A DNA stretch of 64,000 bases from the NCBI GenBank assembly GCA_023413895.1, contig JAEZOU010000016.1:10046-74045 (forward strand), in the 5' to 3' direction. A program made the position numbers and the translations under genes. The stretch's first letter is position 1. Each line of letters opens with the position of its first letter. The DNA is from Bacteroidota bacterium. Its GTDB lineage: Bacteria; Bacteroidota; Bacteroidia; Bacteroidales; WCHB1-69. Positions 36,141 through 45,650 of this stretch are shown piece after piece. The notes beneath the pieces are model-generated. The model worked only from the letters and a program-made list of their open reading frames with translations. It was not told the DNA's origin and made no database searches.

Positions 36141-37334
36141 ATGAAATCAATTGATCAAGCTCTTATAAAAGGGAAGAAAGTGTTAGTTCGCGTGGATTAT
36201 AACGTTCCACAGAATGAAAATTTGGAAGTTACCAATAGAACAAGAATTGAAAGAACTGTTCCTACTATCAAAAAAATCACTGAGGATGGAGGGGTTGCCA
36301 TATTAATGTCACATTTAGGAAGACCGAAAGGAGAGGTGAAGGATAGTATGTCATTGCGCCATATTACATACGCAGTATCAGAAGTCTTAGGAAAAGAGAT
36401 TCACTTTTTAGGAGATGTATGTGATGAAGATATTGCAGAAAAAGTGGCAAATTTAAAGCCTGGTGACGTTGCAATGTTAGAGAATTTAAGATTTCATAAA
36501 GAGGAAGAAAAAGGTGATGAAAACTTTGCAAAAAAGCTTGCCCAATTGGGAGATATTTATGTAAATGATGCTTTTGGAACAGCACACAGAGAACACGCAT
36601 CTACAGCAACTATTGTAAAATTCTTCCCCAATAATGCGTATGCTGGCTATCTTTTATTCCAAGAAGTGCAGAGTTTAAAAACCGTTTTTGGTGCTGGACA
36701 CCCACCTTTTACGGCAATTATTGGGGGTTCTAAAATCTCTACTAAGATTAAGATTTTGAACAACTTATTGGATAAAGTAGATAATTTGATTATCGGAGGA
36801 GGAATGGCGTACACATTCTTGGCAGCGATGGGCGTTACCATAGGTTCATCACCATACGAAGAGGAGATGATTCCCGTAGCGCGTGAGGTTATCCGTCAAG
36901 CGCACAGAAAAGGGATCGACCTCTATTTACCTATTGATAACATCTGCGGAGATTCATTCTCTAACGATGCCAACACCATGGTTACGCAACACAACAATAT
37001 TCCTGATGGTTGGGAAGGATTGGATATCGGGCCACGCACTATCAAGAAGTTTACAAAAATCATAAACTCTTCACGGACAATACTTTGGAATGGACCTGTA
37101 GGCGTTTTCGAGTTTGACAATTTCGGAAAAGGAACGCAGGCATTAGCTATTTCCGTTGCTAGTGCAACTCTCTCAGGAGCATACTCACTAGTGGGTGGCG
37201 GCGATACAATTTCCGCTATTGGAAAATATGGATTTTCCCCTTTCATCTCCTATATCAGTACTGGCGGTGGAGCCATGCTCGAATATTTGGAAGGAACAGA
37301 ACTTCCTGGAATTAAAGCATTAGAAGAAAATTAG
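36141..37334 (+). CDS. pgk: Phosphoglycerate kinase
   Basis: I chose the ATG at 36141, downstream of the promoter; a longer frame would start inside it. The 397-residue protein has KKVLVRVDYNVPQ (about 12-24), ILMSHLGRPKGE, the ENLRFHKEEE motif and the C-terminal GGGDTISAIGKYG (nucleotide site). It carries out the ATP-making step of glycolysis. The M16 peptidase gene follows after two bases. Confidence 0.96.
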   Translation: MKSIDQALIKGKKVLVRVDYNVPQNENLEVTNRTRIERTVPTIKKITEDGGVAILMSHLGRPKGEVKDSMSLRHITYAVSEVLGKEIHFLGDVCDEDIAEKVANLKPGDVAMLENLRFHKEEEKGDENFAKKLAQLGDIYVNDAFGTAHREHASTATIVKFFPNNAYAGYLLFQEVQSLKTVFGAGHPPFTAIIGGSKISTKIKILNNLLDKVDNLIIGGGMAYTFLAAMGVTIGSSPYEEEMIPVAREVIRQAHRKGIDLYLPIDNICGDSFSNDANTMVTQHNNIPDGWEGLDIGPRTIKKFTKIINSSRTILWNGPVGVFEFDNFGKGTQALAISVASATLSGAYSLVGGGDTISAIGKYGFSPFISYISTGGGAMLEYLEGTELPGIKALEEN

Positions 37335-37336
37335 TT

Positions 37337-38581
37337 ATGGCTCTTACCTTCAAAAAACATCAGTTTGCCAACGGATTAAAACTGATTGTTCACGAGAACA
37401 ATAATACACCGATGGCAACGTTTCATGTAACCTACAATGTAGGAGCACGTTGTGAAAATCCTGAACGCACTGGATTGGCGCATCTTCTTGAACATTATAT
37501 GTTTTGCGGATCTGTAAATGTGCCCAAATATGACGAACCTCTACAAAAAATTGGTGCCATTAACAACGCTTATACTTCATCAGATCTTACCTGCTACTAC
37601 ATTAATCTTCCTGCCAATAACATAGAAACAGCCTTTTGGTTAGAGTCTGATAGGATGTTGTCGTTAGCTTTCGATAACAAATCTTTGGAGATCCAAAAAT
37701 CGGTAGTTATGGAGGAGTTCAAAGAGGTGCAATTGAACCGCCCCTACAGTGATTTGTGGAGCCTATTTCACGAAATGGTGTACAAAAAACACCCTTATCG
37801 CTGGTTGGTAATTGGAAAGGAACTATCGCATATCGAAAACGCTACGATGGATGATATACGCAATTTTTACAACAAATATTATATTCCTAACAATGCAGTA
37901 GTTGCAATTTCTGGGAATGTAAAATTTGAGGAGATGGTCCGCTTAGGAGAGAAATGGTTTTCTGATATTCCAGCGGGAGAAATTCCCATAAATAATTATC
38001 CACAAGAACCTTTGCAAACCGAAGCACGACTACTTGAAGTAAAACGAGATGCGCCTAATGATATGTTGGTAAAGGGTTGGAAAATGTGCGAGCGAAAAAA
38101 TAACCTTTTCTACGCTTGCGACCTGCTCTCCGACCTTTTAGGCAGCGGTTACTCCTCGTACTTGAACCGAGAACTAGTACTGAAAAATAAGATTTTTACT
38201 GACATAAATGTTTATATTACTGCCAATATTGAACCTGGTATGTTTGTTTTTGCTGGCAGACCACACACAGATATTGACCTACGAAAAGCCAACGATTTGC
38301 TTTCGGAAACGCTTTACAACTTCCATTACGAGCCTGAAGATTTCGCTTTTCACTTGCAAAAAGTGAAAAATCGCGTTGAATCGGTAATATTGAGCAATGA
38401 AATGAAGGCTGAAGATTGCGCTGCAGCATTGGCAAGTTCTGAAATTATCGACTCTGCAGAAGCATTCAATAACGACTGCGACCGCTATTTTGCCGTTACT
38501 GAAGCACAAATCATGGAGGTGATGGAGCAATATATCACACCAGAAAAGGAAAGCACTCTTTTATACGAAGCAAATTATTGA
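37337..38581 (+). CDS. M16-family zinc peptidase
   Basis: The 414-residue protein has the inverted zinc motif HLLEH (His49, Glu52, His53) and the distal Glu segment VVMEEFKEVQ (about 133-142), so it should be catalytic. The C-terminal half (about 190-410) is the second, inactive M16 lobe. No signal peptide is visible, so it is probably cytoplasmic. It is co-transcribed with pgk (two-base gap). The substrate is unknown; processing-peptidase-like and general protein-degrading roles are both possible. Confidence 0.88.
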   Translation: MALTFKKHQFANGLKLIVHENNNTPMATFHVTYNVGARCENPERTGLAHLLEHYMFCGSVNVPKYDEPLQKIGAINNAYTSSDLTCYYINLPANNIETAFWLESDRMLSLAFDNKSLEIQKSVVMEEFKEVQLNRPYSDLWSLFHEMVYKKHPYRWLVIGKELSHIENATMDDIRNFYNKYYIPNNAVVAISGNVKFEEMVRLGEKWFSDIPAGEIPINNYPQEPLQTEARLLEVKRDAPNDMLVKGWKMCERKNNLFYACDLLSDLLGSGYSSYLNRELVLKNKIFTDINVYITANIEPGMFVFAGRPHTDIDLRKANDLLSETLYNFHYEPEDFAFHLQKVKNRVESVILSNEMKAEDCAAALASSEIIDSAEAFNNDCDRYFAVTEAQIMEVMEQYITPEKESTLLYEANY

Positions 38582-38853
38582 TTATCAAAAATTTAAGATA
38601 ATCCTACTCGTTTCTCAATTCACATATACAAAGTTACAAATGAAATAAATAAAATGATTACTTGTACATGAACTACTTTTCTAAACTATTAGTTTAGAAA
38701 ATAAATTATTCCGTTCTTTGTGAAAAATAATTTTAACATATGCCATTAAAAAGAGAACATATAATAAAATACAGCTTGAATACAAACTCATTAAACTCCG
38801 AATATCCAATTTAAGGTTAATATAGGTGGTTATATAAAAAATCCATGTTGTAT

Positions 38854-41800
38854 ATGAGAAATCTATTTTTACTTCTAATTTTTGCAGTTTCCCTACAAGT
38901 ATCTGCTCAAAATCGAATAAAAAATGATTTTAAAATAGGAATGTTTCAATCAGAAGGATATATGCTACAAAATTCTTATTGCGGAAAGATTCCTTATGAA
39001 ATTGCAAAAATAAACGACTTGAATACAAGTTGTTTAAACATATTATCTGAAGATGGGTTTAACATACATAATCCATATTACCCTAACGAGTGGGTTTCTG
39101 AAAAATTCATGGAAACTTTTCTCCAACTTTCAAAAGCAAATAATTTACAAGTAGAATTATCCTGCCTTTATTACTATAAACCAACAATCGATTTTATCAA
39201 TGGATCAATTAACTATGAAAATTTTGGAGAAAATATATATGATAATTGTGGTAATACCATAGACTCTTGTAAATCTCCATATGAAGAAGGTTTTTTTCGT
39301 ACCAATATCAAGTCTTTATTTAACAATATTCTTTCAAACAACCATATCAAAAACGTAGTTTGGGGAATTCACCTATCAGAAGAAGCTGCTGCTTTTCATC
39401 CTTTTTTATTTTCCAATGATTGTAAAACAAATGGAGCAAACTGGGGAGATTCCACATGTTTTTACAATTGTGAAGTTCCCCCTACCAACGTTGCACAATC
39501 TATTCATTACTTCATAGATTCATTATTTATACCACTTAATTTACCTTATAAAACCATAGTAATGGAAGCCTTCCATAATAATTGTATAAACGATACAACT
39601 TGTGATACAGAAGGAATATATAATCCCCAAAATTATATTCAATTATTAGACAATAATAATAGATCTGTTTTTTTTGAAGGTTCTTATACTCAATTTTTAT
39701 ATTATGACTTAAATCAACAAATATACAATAATATGGGTAATATAGCTAATCCACATTATTTAGGCCCTTTCAAAACCATTGATTATGCTACGAAATTTTC
39801 TTCAAATATTCATAAAGTAATTTCCATTATGGGTACAAACTCTGAACCTGATACTGATATAAATGCATGCTATTTGTCACATTACCATTCCGATACCCTA
39901 ATCCAAAATGCAAATTGGTTATGGTTTCAAGCCTACACTTCCATAATACATGGTGCACAAGGTATTTGGTTTTGGGGTTTGTCTTCTGCATGGAATAATG
40001 ATTATAAAGATTTAAACAATTACACAAAATGGCTACTAAATGATACAAATAGTTATACAAGAGAAAATTTTCCATATAATTATAATCAATATGTTGCACA
40101 TTTGGCAAAAGAACTAAGATTTTTAGTGAATAACAATATATTAAGCACTGATCCATCTTCCATAATATTATCCAAAACGGATAATATTGATACACATTGT
40201 ATTCTTCCATTGGCAATTTCATATATTCCACGAGGACTAGACTCTGAGAAAAGGAATGAAAAATATGGACTACGATATACAATACGAACGAATGGAACAG
40301 ATTCTTACATGATTATTACTAATCCACTTAATGTACCGGTATCAACTGAATTAGACTTTTCAAATCTACCTAATCAGAGTATTCAGAATTCTATAGGTAT
40401 TCAATTTCTTTTTGAAGACAATAGATACCCTGTAACAAGTAATATGTATAAAGTTGATAGAAATTCCAAAATTGATTTAGTTCAAAACTTAATTGAAAAG
40501 ACATATTTCGTACCATTTAAAAATTCAACAAAAAAAATAAAAATTTCTTTGGGTCCACTAGATGTTAAAGTTTTAAAGTTTGTTTCTCTTGATAGTAATG
40601 ATTATAATAATGGGTGGCACAAAATATGGTCAAATTATGGAAATGGGAAAATAGGAGGACACTTTATCAAAGATTCGGATCGTTTCTATATTTGTGATTA
40701 TAATGGCGACGGAGAAGAAGAATTACTTTGTGTCGGATATAGTGATTCAGGAGCAAATGATTGGATAACAATACTTAAATATATCAATGGAAGTTGGAAT
40801 TGGTGCTTTAGCAATTATGGAGATTCTTCTCTGTTTGAAGGCCTATATTTATATAGGAATAATCTATACGTTGGGGATTTCGATGGTGATGGGAAAGAAG
40901 AATTACTTGGTAATAAAAGTGAAAGTAAACTCAAACTTTTCAAATTTAATTCTAACACTATCGAATGTATATGGACAGAGGGACAAAACTCAAATATAAG
41001 TTCGTATAAACAAAATATATACATCGGTGATTTCAATGGCGATAATATAGATGAACTATTAGTAGGAAATAATAAAAAAAATAAAGTGGCCATGTTTAAA
41101 TGGAATGGGAATGATTTCTACTCTATATGGGAAAATGAAAACACATCACCTCTTTTACCATATTTACCAAAACTTAAAGTAGTTAATATTGATGGTCTTG
41201 GTGGAACAGAATTATTAGGGCTTTCTTCGTGGGCAACATTATTTCAATTTGATGGTTTAAATTGGAATTGGTTATGGAGTAATTATGGTGCAGACAATTT
41301 TAATGGTTGGGATTACCCATTACTTTCTACAGATAAATTATTAATTGGTAACATAGATAATGATTTGAAAGAAGAGATTTTTTTCATTCAGACTCAACAA
41401 AATGCACAATGGGCACAAACTATGGATTTTTCCCAGAATAATTGGAGTTGGAATTGGTCTGCTAATCCAGAATATTCATCTCCATATATTGGAGATTGGC
41501 CTCTAACTACGAATTATGGTGAAAATACTAATTATTTTTTGATTCACACAAAATATAATCATCCCAAAAATTTATTGGCAATGAGAAAATTTTGTAACTC
41601 TTATTTATTAAATATGTATGAGTATTCTTCAAATAATAATTTCAAAAAAGCAGATTTTAATTTTTACAGAATCGAGAAAAATAAAAAAGCAAGAATTTAT
41701 CCTAACCCAACCACTGGAAAATGTAATATTGTTTCTTTAACAGATGATCTTTTTTGTAAAATTATTATTCAAGATATCTATGGAAAAATTCTTTTTGAAA

Positions 41801-41922
41801 AGAACATGTTTTTGGATAATACTATTGAAATAGAATTATCTTCTTTTGCAGATGGAGTGTATATACTGACTACAATGAATCAAGAGGGAAAATTATCTAA
41901 CTATAAAATAATAAAACAATAA
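38854..41922 (+). CDS. Large T9SS cargo protein with FG-GAP repeats
   Basis: The ATG at 38854 gives a 1022-residue protein with a signal peptide (MRNLFLLLIFAVSLQVSAQ). The N-terminal half (about 30-480) looks like a TIM-barrel, glycosidase-like domain (for example VVWGIHLSEEAAA and HGAQGIWFWGLSSAW), but I cannot assign a family. Residues about 600-830 hold at least three FG-GAP/VCBS-type calcium-loop repeats: CDYNGDGEEELL, GDFDGDGKEELL and GDFNGDNIDELL. The C-terminus (about 945-1022) is a T9SS type A sorting domain (IYPNPTTGKC, then DGVYILTT). The gene is visibly AT-richer than its neighbours and rich in Asn codons, which suggests acquisition by transfer. Confidence 0.75.
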   Translation: MRNLFLLLIFAVSLQVSAQNRIKNDFKIGMFQSEGYMLQNSYCGKIPYEIAKINDLNTSCLNILSEDGFNIHNPYYPNEWVSEKFMETFLQLSKANNLQVELSCLYYYKPTIDFINGSINYENFGENIYDNCGNTIDSCKSPYEEGFFRTNIKSLFNNILSNNHIKNVVWGIHLSEEAAAFHPFLFSNDCKTNGANWGDSTCFYNCEVPPTNVAQSIHYFIDSLFIPLNLPYKTIVMEAFHNNCINDTTCDTEGIYNPQNYIQLLDNNNRSVFFEGSYTQFLYYDLNQQIYNNMGNIANPHYLGPFKTIDYATKFSSNIHKVISIMGTNSEPDTDINACYLSHYHSDTLIQNANWLWFQAYTSIIHGAQGIWFWGLSSAWNNDYKDLNNYTKWLLNDTNSYTRENFPYNYNQYVAHLAKELRFLVNNNILSTDPSSIILSKTDNIDTHCILPLAISYIPRGLDSEKRNEKYGLRYTIRTNGTDSYMIITNPLNVPVSTELDFSNLPNQSIQNSIGIQFLFEDNRYPVTSNMYKVDRNSKIDLVQNLIEKTYFVPFKNSTKKIKISLGPLDVKVLKFVSLDSNDYNNGWHKIWSNYGNGKIGGHFIKDSDRFYICDYNGDGEEELLCVGYSDSGANDWITILKYINGSWNWCFSNYGDSSLFEGLYLYRNNLYVGDFDGDGKEELLGNKSESKLKLFKFNSNTIECIWTEGQNSNISSYKQNIYIGDFNGDNIDELLVGNNKKNKVAMFKWNGNDFYSIWENENTSPLLPYLPKLKVVNIDGLGGTELLGLSSWATLFQFDGLNWNWLWSNYGADNFNGWDYPLLSTDKLLIGNIDNDLKEEIFFIQTQQNAQWAQTMDFSQNNWSWNWSANPEYSSPYIGDWPLTTNYGENTNYFLIHTKYNHPKNLLAMRKFCNSYLLNMYEYSSNNNFKKADFNFYRIEKNKKARIYPNPTTGKCNIVSLTDDLFCKIIIQDIYGKILFEKNMFLDNTIEIELSSFADGVYILTTMNQEGKLSNYKIIKQ

Positions 41923-41930
41923 ATAAAATT

Positions 41931-42794
41931 ATGAAACAAAAAATAGAACAACTTTACCATTTCTTTTCTCCTAAATTTCAAACTTTGTTTCTTGAATATC
42001 CCGTAAGATTTCTTCCTCGATATGGGGAGAAAAAGCCTGCACATCAAATTCTTTATAAAGTTATAAATGAGAATCGAGCAACTTATCGTGGGCTTTTAGA
42101 AACTTTTCTCAAACATTCCGATTACTTCTTCAGCATTAAAGACGCTGCAGTAGAAAAGGAGGAGAACCTGCCCGCATGGAATAATGGTTTTCTACCTGGA
42201 TTGGATATGATTTCAATTTACGGAATGATTGCGTACTATCAACCCAAAAACTACATTGAAATTGGATCGGGAAACTCTACCAAAATAGCAAGAAAATCTA
42301 TTATCGACAACCATTTACAAACCAAAATTACCTCGATTGACCCTTTCCCACGTGCGCAAATTGACCATCTTTCAGATAACGTAATCCGTAAGCCATTTGA
42401 GCAATTTGAAAATTTAGAATCGATAATTGACACTTTGCAAGAGAATGATATTTTGTTTATCGACAACTCACATCGAGTTTTTCCCAATTCTGACGCAATG
42501 GTAACCTTTATGGAGTTGCTTCCTCGATTAAGAAAAGGTGTGGTTGTGCATATTCACGACATCTATTTACCTTACGATTACCCTCAATTTATGTGCGACC
42601 GTTTTTACAACGAGCAATACTTTCTAGCGGCATTTTTGATGGCAAATCCTACAAAATATTGCACACTTCTACCCAACTACTTTATAAGTGAAGATAGTGA
42701 ACTTTCGCAAATTCTTGCTCCTATTTGGTTACATCCTAACTTACAAAATGTAGAGCGACATGGTGGAAGTTTCTGGCTACAAATTGGCGAATAG
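41931..42794 (+). CDS. Class I SAM-dependent methyltransferase
   Basis: The 287-residue protein has a Rossmann-type motif I, YIEIGSGNSTKIARKSI (about 107-123), then ITSIDPFPRAQ (acidic loop of motif II) and LFIDNSHRVF, resembling the Methyltransf_24 group. It may methylate a sugar or a small molecule. It starts eight bases after the large T9SS cargo gene, so both are likely co-transcribed. A glycan-related role is a guess from that neighbour. Confidence 0.7.
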   Translation: MKQKIEQLYHFFSPKFQTLFLEYPVRFLPRYGEKKPAHQILYKVINENRATYRGLLETFLKHSDYFFSIKDAAVEKEENLPAWNNGFLPGLDMISIYGMIAYYQPKNYIEIGSGNSTKIARKSIIDNHLQTKITSIDPFPRAQIDHLSDNVIRKPFEQFENLESIIDTLQENDILFIDNSHRVFPNSDAMVTFMELLPRLRKGVVVHIHDIYLPYDYPQFMCDRFYNEQYFLAAFLMANPTKYCTLLPNYFISEDSELSQILAPIWLHPNLQNVERHGGSFWLQIGE

Positions 42795-42998
42795 CGGTTG
42801 AAATTTGCTATCCGGCTTGCGTTAGGGATAGAAGCGGTTATGAGCGCCGATCTGGAATTTGGCGCTTAGAATTTAGAATTTAGGACTTAGAAATTGGGTT
42901 AGAAATAGATTGACGCGAAAGAAAGAGGCGCGAAATTTGAGCGGATAGCCCGACGGCGAGCGCGGCTTGTGCGAGGAAGCCGGAACGCCCAAATAATC
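42795..42998. repeat. GC-rich intergenic hairpin element (REP-like)
   Basis: This 204-base gap is clearly richer in G and C than the surroundings and contains several inverted repeats: GCTATCC (42807-42813) with GGATAGC (42943-42949), GCGCC (42844-42848) with GGCGC (42861-42865), and CGGCTT with AAGCCG near 42963-42982. Between them is an imperfect direct repeat of TTAGAATTTAG type. It resembles dispersed REP-like hairpin elements of other Bacteroidetes. No second copy is visible in this window. Confidence 0.5.
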
Positions 42999-44204
42999 TT
43001 AATTTATTGTATAGTTACAAACGAGATAGGACAGAAATCCTGCTGCGGTTAGCAAAGCCTCATCATCAGCATCGAAACGTGCGGAATGAAGATTGTGAAC
43101 TTTACCCAATGACTCATTGCGGACGCCCACGCGCATAAAAGTGCCTGGAATCTGTTGCAAATAGTAGCTAAAATCCTCAGCAGTACAGCGTTCTGGAACC
43201 TGAATTGCGTTTTCTCTACCTAAAAATTCCCCTACCAACTCCTTTGTTTTAGTCGTTACTTCAGGCGAGTTAAATAGCATAGGATACCCATGGCGAATAT
43301 CTACCTGACAAGTTGCATTATGTTCATTTGCAACACTTTGGGCAATTTTTTGGATTTTTTCAAGAATAATTTTCCGTTTTTCCTCATCAAACATTCTCAG
43401 TGTACCAGAAATGGAGACCTTATCGGGAACAATATTTGTAGCTCCATCTCCGATAAATTTGCCAAAATTGAGTACAAAAGGAGAACTTTCAGGTTTCAGT
43501 TTTGCAATTTCAGTCTCTAATGTCACGAGAATTTTTGCTCCAACAATCACAGGGTTAACAGTTTCGTGAGGGCGCGCAGCGTGACCTCCTTTGCCCAAAA
43601 TTTCAAAATGCAGTTCATCGGTAGAGGCCATAAATGCACCGCTATGGAAGCCGACTTGACCTGTTTTAATATTTGGGTCAGCATGAATTCCAAAAATTAG
43701 GTTTGGTTTTGGATTTTCTAATGCGCCAGCAGCAATCATGAAAGGAGCACCTCCGCTGTACTCCTCTTCCGAAGGCTGGAAAATTGCTTTCACGCAACCC
43801 GACCATTCGGACTTCATTGTATGCAAAATCATCAGTGTACCCAACAGTGTTGCAATATGAAAATCGTGACCACAAGCGTGCATAACCTTTTCGTTTATAG
43901 AGCGATAATCAAAATCGTTCTCCTCTTGAATGGGCAATGCGTCCATATCAGCACGGAGCGCTACAACGCGTGAGTTTTCACACTTCTCGCCTACTAAATG
44001 CGCCACAATTCCATAACCTGCGATCTCCTTTTGGTAAGGAATTTCCAATGCGTCTAACACCTTACAAATTCGGCGCGCAGTTTCTTTTTCTTTCCCAGAA
44101 AGTTCTGGAAATCGGTGAAATTCGTGCCGCAACTGTACCATTTTCGGAAAATGAATAGCAGCATTTTGCAAAATCTGTTCTCGGATTACGCTTATCTTTT
44201 CCAT
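42999..44204 (-). CDS. M20-family amidohydrolase
   Basis: The 401-residue protein matches the M20D amidohydrolase branch (hippuricase/N-acyl-amino-acid type): HEFHRFPELSGKEKETA, VALRADMDALPIQEEN, the metal site MHACGHDFH (Cys111, His113), FQPSEEEYSGG with its acidic residues, and the dimerisation-domain segment GGHAARPHETVNP. It has no signal peptide. It probably removes acyl groups from amino acids or peptides. Two candidate -7 elements lie just upstream. Confidence 0.9.
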   Translation of the reverse strand: MEKISVIREQILQNAAIHFPKMVQLRHEFHRFPELSGKEKETARRICKVLDALEIPYQKEIAGYGIVAHLVGEKCENSRVVALRADMDALPIQEENDFDYRSINEKVMHACGHDFHIATLLGTLMILHTMKSEWSGCVKAIFQPSEEEYSGGAPFMIAAGALENPKPNLIFGIHADPNIKTGQVGFHSGAFMASTDELHFEILGKGGHAARPHETVNPVIVGAKILVTLETEIAKLKPESSPFVLNFGKFIGDGATNIVPDKVSISGTLRMFDEEKRKIILEKIQKIAQSVANEHNATCQVDIRHGYPMLFNSPEVTTKTKELVGEFLGRENAIQVPERCTAEDFSYYLQQIPGTFMRVGVRNESLGKVHNLHSARFDADDEALLTAAGFLSYLVCNYTIN

Positions 44205-44232
44205 CTGAAGTTTTCGTTTGATTTCACACTAA

Positions 44233-44248
44233 CAAAGTTACAAAAATA
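44233..44248 (-). promoter_or_regulatory. Tandem -7 elements of the M20 gene
   Basis: The minus strand contains TAACTTTG (44240-44233) and TATTTTTG (44248-44241) back to back. Either fits TAnnTTTG. Confidence 0.45.
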
Positions 44249-44315
44249 TATAGAAAGTAAGTTTATAAAATCTAATTGTTAAAACTAAGATTTTCAATTA
44301 TTTACATCATAATTT

Positions 44316-44717
44316 TCAAAACTGAATTTCCGTAATCTGTTCTGAAAGGAAATCTATATTAAAGAATCTGTGATTTTTTCCATTCGTTACGCAGATAATA
44401 TCGGCGTGAATTGTTTTGTTGTATCTTCCCGCTTGTTCGAGCACTTTTTGTGTAAGTTTTACGTGCGGTGCTTTGCATTCCACCACCATCCAAGGTTTTC
44501 CATCAGGTTTGAAGACCAAAATATCATATCGTTTTTCCGTTCCGTTCACTAAAATTTTGCGTTCTACAGAAATATGTGTTTCTGGTACATTCAGATTATT
44601 CATCAAGTAAAGGAGAAAAAACTGACGTACTTTCTCCTCTTCAGTAAGAGATACCCAAATCTTCCGAATTGGGTCAAAAACCTCATGATTTTCACCATTT
44701 TGTCGTAATTTTAGCAC
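44316..44717 (-). CDS. Stand-alone HsdR N-terminal nuclease-like domain
   Basis: This 133-residue protein corresponds to the HSDR_N_2 domain alone, without the motor part of a type I restriction enzyme. It has FDPIRKIWVSLTEEEKVRQF and a PD-(D/E)xK-like arrangement, KRYDILVFKPDGKPWMVVEC followed by KAP. There is no ATG before an in-frame stop, so a GTG at 44717 is the likely start. Such solo domains are common in Bacteroidales. No restriction-modification partner is adjacent. It could have nucleolytic activity on DNA or RNA, but the role is unknown. Confidence 0.72.
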   Translation of the reverse strand: MLKLRQNGENHEVFDPIRKIWVSLTEEEKVRQFFLLYLMNNLNVPETHISVERKILVNGTEKRYDILVFKPDGKPWMVVECKAPHVKLTQKVLEQAGRYNKTIHADIICVTNGKNHRFFNIDFLSEQITEIQF

Positions 44718-44781
44718 AAAAAATAGTTTTAATTATATGAACAAAAAACAATTCAAGCAAAAATATAGAAAACTACTTATA

Positions 44782-45534
44782 TTACAAGAAATTTTCGATA
44801 AACAACAATGTCATAAAGCCAATGAGCAGTCCGTAAGTAGCAATTTTTTGGAACCCGTGAGCGTGAGTTTCAGGAATCATCTCATCACTAACCACATAGA
44901 GCATTGCGCCGCCAGCAAATGCCAACATAATGGGCAGGAGGAGTGTTGAGATGGCCCCCATTCCGTAGCCAATCCAAACACCAACAACTTCTAAAAGGGC
45001 GATGAACATCGAGATAGTAAGGGTTCTGAATTTTGAAATTCCAGCAATTAACAAGGGCGCAATTACCACCATACCCTCAGGGATATTTTGAATTGCAATT
45101 CCGAGAGTTACAGCCCAAGCGTTACTTGTATCTGCAGAGTTAAATCCTACGCCTGCCGCAATTCCTTCTGGAAGTTTATGAAGGGCAATAGAAAGTACGA
45201 ACAACATTATACGATTCAGAGAAGCATTAGTTTTATGTTCTTCTGGATCCAACCCTGTAATTTTGTGCATGTGCGGCGTAACAAAATCCAAGAGGTTGAG
45301 AAAAAGCGCGCCTACCAGCACCCCAATTGCTACAAGCCACCACTGGGAGCTTCCAGCTTGTTCTGCTGCAGGAACAATCAGTCCCAACGTAGCAGCAGCC
45401 AACATAATTCCAGCGCAAAAACCTAAAATTGCATCATTCCATTTATGGGGCAACTCCTTGATACCAAATCCGATAAAGGAACCTATTAAAGTTGCAAGGC
45501 TTAATCCTGCAGCGCTAATCCAAACCTGAGTCAT
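44782..45534 (-). CDS. ZIP-family metal transporter (ZupT-like)
   Basis: The 250-residue protein has eight predicted membrane helices. The ZIP metal-pathway motifs are present: ALHKLPEGIAAGVGF (about residues 120-134) in TM4 and IQNIPEGMVV (about 150-159) in TM5. It imports zinc or other divalent cations such as iron or manganese. It is monocistronic, between the HsdR_N gene and the guaB terminator. Confidence 0.9.
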   Translation of the reverse strand: MTQVWISAAGLSLATLIGSFIGFGIKELPHKWNDAILGFCAGIMLAAATLGLIVPAAEQAGSSQWWLVAIGVLVGALFLNLLDFVTPHMHKITGLDPEEHKTNASLNRIMLFVLSIALHKLPEGIAAGVGFNSADTSNAWAVTLGIAIQNIPEGMVVIAPLLIAGISKFRTLTISMFIALLEVVGVWIGYGMGAISTLLLPIMLAFAGGAMLYVVSDEMIPETHAHGFQKIATYGLLIGFMTLLFIENFL

Positions 45535-45561
45535 TATAGTAAACTTTATTTTAAAACGAAA

Positions 45562-45604
45562 AAAATCTTACATATTGTTCAAGATGAATAACATGTAAGA
45601 TTTT
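45562..45604 (-). terminator. Terminator of guaB
   Basis: AAAATCTTACAT (45562-45573) pairs perfectly with ATGTAAGATTTT (45593-45604) over 12 bp. It lies 47 bases beyond the guaB stop on the minus strand and upstream of the ZIP gene. Confidence 0.75.
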
Positions 45605-45650
45605 CTATTTAAGGATAATAATAAGAATCTTTTAAAAGTTTGATATCAAT

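Noticed and set aside
39827..40282. Minus-strand 151-residue open frame
   Set aside because: Antisense to the large T9SS cargo gene; composition is explained by the AT-rich complementary strand.
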